Shown here piece by piece: positions 60,251 through 64,000 of a stretch of 64,000 bases of DNA. This DNA is from Physella acuta (lineage: Eukaryota; Mollusca; Gastropoda; Physidae). The position numbers were made by a program, and so were the translations under genes. The notes below the pieces were generated by a model that saw only the letters and a program-made list of their open reading frames with translations, had not been told where the DNA came from and did not search any database. The stretch covers positions 62,001 through 126,000 of the forward strand of contig NW_026732767.1 of the NCBI RefSeq assembly GCF_028476545.1, given 5' to 3'. Position 1 is the stretch's first letter, and each line of letters opens with the position of its first letter.

Positions 60251-61320
60251 GTTGGTCTCCCCTAAAATGACGTTACACCTCAGCCTACACCCCCCCCCCC
60301 TCCTAAAAATTGCAGTTGAATTTTTCTTAAAAACTGCGATCTTTTCCCCACATCTTGTCTGAACTCTGTGAACATAGTGTTTTAATCAATTTCTATTACA
60401 GTTTATTTAAACAGTTTTTTAAAACGCGAAACAATGGCAAAAATTCGTTTTCTAGCATTGCTTTTTACTTTCTCGTATATACACAAAAAAAAAAAAAATA
60501 TGCACAAAAATCACTTGAAATTTTAACATATTTTCACCGTATTACACCTCATTTTAATCGGGCAAAAATTATCAATCCAGATTTATCAAAATTAAGAGGT
60601 TTTATGCGTAATCCAGTCTGAAAAACTGGGCTTTGCAATACTGTCCGTATGTCTGTGTGTCTGTCTGTGTGTGTGTGTGTGTGTGTCCGTGTGTAAACAC
60701 GATTACTTGAGTACCGTTACAGCTAGGTTGATGAAATTTCATATATAAGTTTTTTATCAAAATCGTAGATCCGTATCAACTTTTGAGAGATTTCCGATAA
60801 CCGGAAGTGGTACTTTTTCTACTTTGAATTTTTCAAAAGCCTATAACTTGAGTACTATTTCAGATAGATAAATGAAATTTCACATGTAAGTATAAGATTT
60901 AATTCTCTACCTTCTGTTAAATTTTGAGTCATTTCCGTTGACCGGAAATAGTAATTTACGCTACTTCCGATTTCTCAAAAAACTAATGTAAATTTTTAAA
61001 GTACTAATAATATTGCGCACTATTATGCACTTTTTTATTTAGCGTTCACTTCGTGTGCAATTCTTTTGTCTACGAGATTTTATTCTATTTTAAAACTTTA
61101 AGTATTTAAAATGGATTAAAAATCATGTCTATAGCCCGAGTTTCCCATCCCCTGTTGTTTTATATAAGAATATTCGAGAAAGTTTAGGGGAGATCACTCC
61201 CGGTTTATTTTATAATGCAAAAGTGTGACGTCACACAATCTGAACACCCCCCTCATCACACACTGTCACAAAATTACGGACCCCCACCCCCTACGAGTGT
61301 GACGTCATTTATAGACGCCC
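60251..61320. mobile_element. MITE of the GGTCGTCC family, interrupted by another element
   Basis: Left part 60251-60465 and right part 61206-61320 match the inner-left and right parts of the copy at 29516-30054 (AAAATGACGTTACACCTCAGCC; ATAATGCAAAAGTGTGACGTC; CGAGTGTGACGTCATTTATAGACG). Between them lies a separate insertion of about 740 bases, flanked by a possible TTTTA duplication. Confidence 0.75.
60466..61205. mobile_element. Unclassified element inserted in the MITE
   Basis: Near its ends are ACTTTCTCGTATAT and the inverted partner ATTCGAGAAAGT. Inside is (GT)n at 60655-60688, then two diverged units containing TTGAGTAC, GATGAAATTTCA and TTTCCG..ACCGGAA. A second copy in the opposite orientation lies at about 62005-62470. 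No protein-coding frame. Confidence 0.65.
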
Positions 61321-61607
61321 TTAAAATTGATTTCCTAAAAAATCGAAGAGCTATTACTCTACGGAGTTTTATGTATATACTTAAACAACGTGATAAAATC
61401 TTCTGGATGAAGGTAGACATGAAACACGTAAAAAATTCCTACACACCGGAATGACAAACCTCTGATTGAACCCGAACTTGAACTATTGATCACCAAGAAT
61501 GTAGCAAATTGGTTGATAATTTATTCATACGTAATCTCGAAGAGACAAATTTGTTGTCGCCTAATTAGATTAGCCGTGACGCAATTAGAGAGAGGTGGGA
61601 GGGGGGG

Positions 61608-61650
61608 GGGGGTAAATAGGGAGAGAGAAAGTGAGAGAGAGAGAAAGAAT
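61608..61650. repeat. Poly-G and GA-rich simple repeat
   Basis: A G run within GGTGGGAGGGG context followed by GAGA repeats. Confidence 0.7.
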
Positions 61651-61740
61651 TCTGGTTAAACTGCAATGGAATAACGAGAAAAGGAAGCGGTGCTATAAAT
61701 TAACTCATCCATTTCGTAATTCTTCAAGAATGTACTTTGT

Positions 61741-61914
61741 ATAGCCAGGCACGAGTCAGACACTGGCCCCTGCCCACCCCACTCAGGTAAAAATTATATG
61801 GGGCACCTGCCAAACTGGAGACCACAGTCCGGTTTGTTCACGAAGTTGGACTTGTTGTCTGAATCCTCCATCATATTCTCAATTAAGAACGAAGAAGAAG
61901 AAGAAGAAGATCCG
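61741..61914 (+). mobile_element. 5'-truncated LINE 3' end, same family as 1005
   Basis: ATAGCCAGGCACGAGTCAGAC, ACTGGCCCCTGCCCACCCC and GTTCACGAAGTTGGACTTGT match the elements at 1005 and 63826; it ends in (GAA)n at 61889-61910, the typical 3' tail of the family. Confidence 0.75.
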
Positions 61915-62004
61915 GCCTTACAAAATGATCACGGCTAAGATTAGGGCTAGATTAGGATTTGCATTGTCATCGAGTCTAGACATACGTGAAAAGTTTTGAA
62001 GAAA

Positions 62005-62470
62005 TTGGTCCGCTAGAAGTGATATTTTTCCGAAATCGGAAATAGCGTACATAATTACTTCCGTTTACCGGAAATCAATCAAAATTCGAAAAAAAATCAA
62101 TAGAATAAAAAACTTATACATATGTTTAAAATTGTTTCCAACTGAAATTGTACTCACGTTTTGGCTTTTGAGAAGCCAATAATAGAACAAGTACCACTTC
62201 TCTTCCGGTTACTAAAAATAGCTCAAAAAGATATCGAACTACAAAATTCGATATAATGCTGCTATATGAAATTTTATCAACATAACTGAAACGGTGCTCA
62301 AGGTATTGTTTTGACAAACAGACACCCACACACAGAGAAGCACGTAGATAAAATAGCAAAACCAAGTTTTTCCGACTCAGGGAGGTGTAAAACGTCGAGA
62401 TTGTCAAAGTCTCGATTTTGATTGTTTTTTGACGATTACAACACGTTTTCTATACGTCATATTCGAGAAA
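62005..62470. mobile_element. Second copy of the element at 60466, opposite orientation
   Basis: The reverse complement shows the same order: CGGAAAAACTTGGTTTTGC, a GTGTGTG stretch, TTGAGCACCGTTTCAG, TTGATAAAATTTCATAT, GTAACCGGAAG, then TTTCCGGTAAACGGAAG, and an ATTCGAGAAA end. With the 60466 copy it forms a large imperfect inverted repeat around 61.2-62.0 kb. Confidence 0.65.
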
Positions 62471-63328
62471 ATAAAAAAATTAACCAATGAAAATAAATTA
62501 ACAAGCATAAAAACTTGTAATTGTGCCCCCCCCCCCCAATCCGTCGTTAGCAAGAGTTGTCATAACTGAACTGGTTTTAAATCTATCATTCCAGCATTCC
62601 CCAACAGTAGTAGTATTTGCCCACAAGGAGAGATGAAAACCTATAGGAATGGCCTCGCGCTTGTATTGGTCTATCGACAAACAGAAATCAATAGGTTAAT
62701 GATATTTATGTTGTCACTGCAAAAAGTAGTTTTTAGGGGGGGTAGACGGGGTAATGGAGTCGTGCTGTATAAAAATCTGCTTGACTGTGAGGGCGGGGGA
62801 GGGGGTAGACGGTGTAATGGAGTCGTGTTGGTATACAAAAATATGTTTGAGTGTGTAGGGGGTGGGGGGGGAGGAAAAAGTGGTTTTTGAATTGATTAAA
62901 AAAAAAAAGGATTTAAAATGTTGTTTTTGAGTTTTCTTGACTCTTGCCATACAATCAACTAAGTGAGCAAGAATATCCAATTTAAACAATTGTAAACATT
63001 GTTAAAATTGTTACAACTATAAGGACCCCTACAAATCGACACCCTTAAAAATTTGGGGCCCCTGGAATTGGGACCTCTGGTTCCAACGTACTGCCTATAC
63101 ACACAACCCGTACAATGGGAAATGAATGGAGATTGCACGCACTGTTCAAACTAGGCATACATAAACCACGTGATATCGTTAACCAACGGATTTCCCCACA
63201 GATTTCTCTGGAGAAGCCCATTTGTTCTAGACACAACTGACGTCACCGTCTGCTACAGCCGGGACTGGTCCTGATTAGTGTAGCGCTAGTTGTCCCCGGC
63301 CGTACTACGCTATGGTGCTATTTGCGAT
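62471..63328. other. No gene recognised
   Basis: A GT/G-rich direct repeat at about 62740-62875 (GGTGTAATGGAGTCGTG appears twice with a GGGGG context). Otherwise AT-rich with no supported feature. Confidence 0.45.
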
Positions 63329-63336
63329 GTCTGACC

Positions 63337-63562
63337 CAGAGTTTCTTCAAGGCATCTCTTCGGGTGGGGCGATGCCCCCCCACTAAAATTTTTTACCGCC
63401 CCCCCCCCCCCCCCGAACGAAATGAAATTTATATAATTTATATAGAAAATATATACTTTTAACAGTGTCCGCCCCCCCCCCCCCGAAGAAAGTTTACCAC
63501 CCCCCCCCCCGAAGATTTCAAGTGCCCCCCCCCCCCGGAGAAAAAAGTCTGAAGAAACACTG
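63337..63562. mobile_element. hAT-like MITE, family A, complete copy
   Basis: 226 bp, begins CAGAGTTTCTTCA and ends TGAAGAAACACTG, flanked by a perfect 8-base duplication GTCTGACC (63329-63336 and 63563-63570). Inside are four poly-C runs separated by short spacers and an AT-rich core. No coding capacity; ends and duplication size fit hAT. Confidence 0.88.
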
Positions 63563-63825
63563 GTCTGACCTAGCTTTCACTAGTTAGATTTTTAAGTTAT
63601 TATTTTTTTTTTATATTGAAACTATGATTAAGGGTCTAATGGGTAAAGCTACTTTCAATTTCATTTATTTCTGGTGCACTTTTGCTATAATGTCATTTTG
63701 CAGCAGTTTTGGTGATAATGTCATAATGTCAGTAATTTAACGATTTTAACAATGAGACGGCGGTTGTTTAAGAATCGAGTTCGGATCCCTGGCTACATGT
63801 ATGCCATTTTTTTAAAAAAATTGGG

Positions 63826-64000
63826 TATGGCGAAACTTGCCCATGTGGCTTGGCCCGGAGAATACAGAAAACTTCCTTCAGGACTGTTCCTTATATAGCC
63901 AGACGCGATCCAAACACTGGCCCCTGTACACCCCACTGAAGGAAAAACTAATATGGGGCACCGCGGATCTGCAGACCACAGTCCAGTTCATACACGAAGT
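63826..64000 (+). mobile_element. LINE 3' end, cut by the window edge
   Basis: ACTTGCCCATGTGGCTTGGC, CTTCAGGACTGTTCCTTA, ACACTGGCCCCTGTACACC and TTCATACACGAAG match 1005-1256 closely. The element continues past base 64000. Confidence 0.75.

Overview
The window looks like AT-rich nuclear DNA of an invertebrate animal. Long introns, conserved animal genes, tRNA-derived SINEs, small DNA transposons full of poly-C/poly-G, and LINE remnants together suggest a mollusc, perhaps a gastropod snail. The host group is an inference; the gene identities rest on the translated exons.

Three host genes were found. (1) 26-19693 (+) holds the last 25 exons of a p190 RhoGAP gene (ARHGAP35/ARHGAP5, fly RhoGAPp190), from the FF-repeat region through the pseudo-GTPase domains and a disordered linker to the complete RhoGAP domain and stop; its N-terminal GTPase part lies before base 1. 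(2) 32607-37809 (+) holds a complete eight-exon coding region for a glucoside xylosyltransferase (GXYLT1/2), the Golgi enzyme that adds xylose to O-glucose on Notch-type EGF repeats, with an unusual acidic C-terminal tail. (3) 47541-56356 (-) holds the last four exons of TMEM117, a multi-pass membrane protein; its 5' exons were not found here. GXYLT and TMEM117 converge tail to tail.

The most unusual feature is a set of six tandem arrays, each built on an exon-intron junction. In GXYLT the donor of coding exon 1 (3 copies) and the acceptor of coding exon 5 (6 copies) are repeated into the intron. In TMEM117 both edges of two consecutive exons are repeated: 5 acceptor copies and about 21 donor copies for one, about 26 acceptor copies and 18 donor copies for the next. 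Each unit carries 15-45 bases of exon plus the splice site, so the introns hold dozens of decoy splice sites. Copies farthest from the exon are the most decayed. In this window every long-period array with three or more copies (unit 40 bases or more) touches an exon.

Between and inside the genes lie mobile-element fossils: a SINE family in at least seven places, a second SINE family, 5'-truncated LINE ends at 1.0, 61.8 and 63.9 kb, and a decayed LINE reverse transcriptase at 26.6-27.8 kb split by small DNA transposons. There are several non-autonomous DNA transposon families with clear terminal inverted repeats, three of them hAT-like with 8-base target duplications. One element with a 9-base target duplication encloses a telomere-like array. 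37.8-45.4 kb and 19.7-25.4 kb are AT-rich 3' UTR or intergenic DNA with no gene that I can see.
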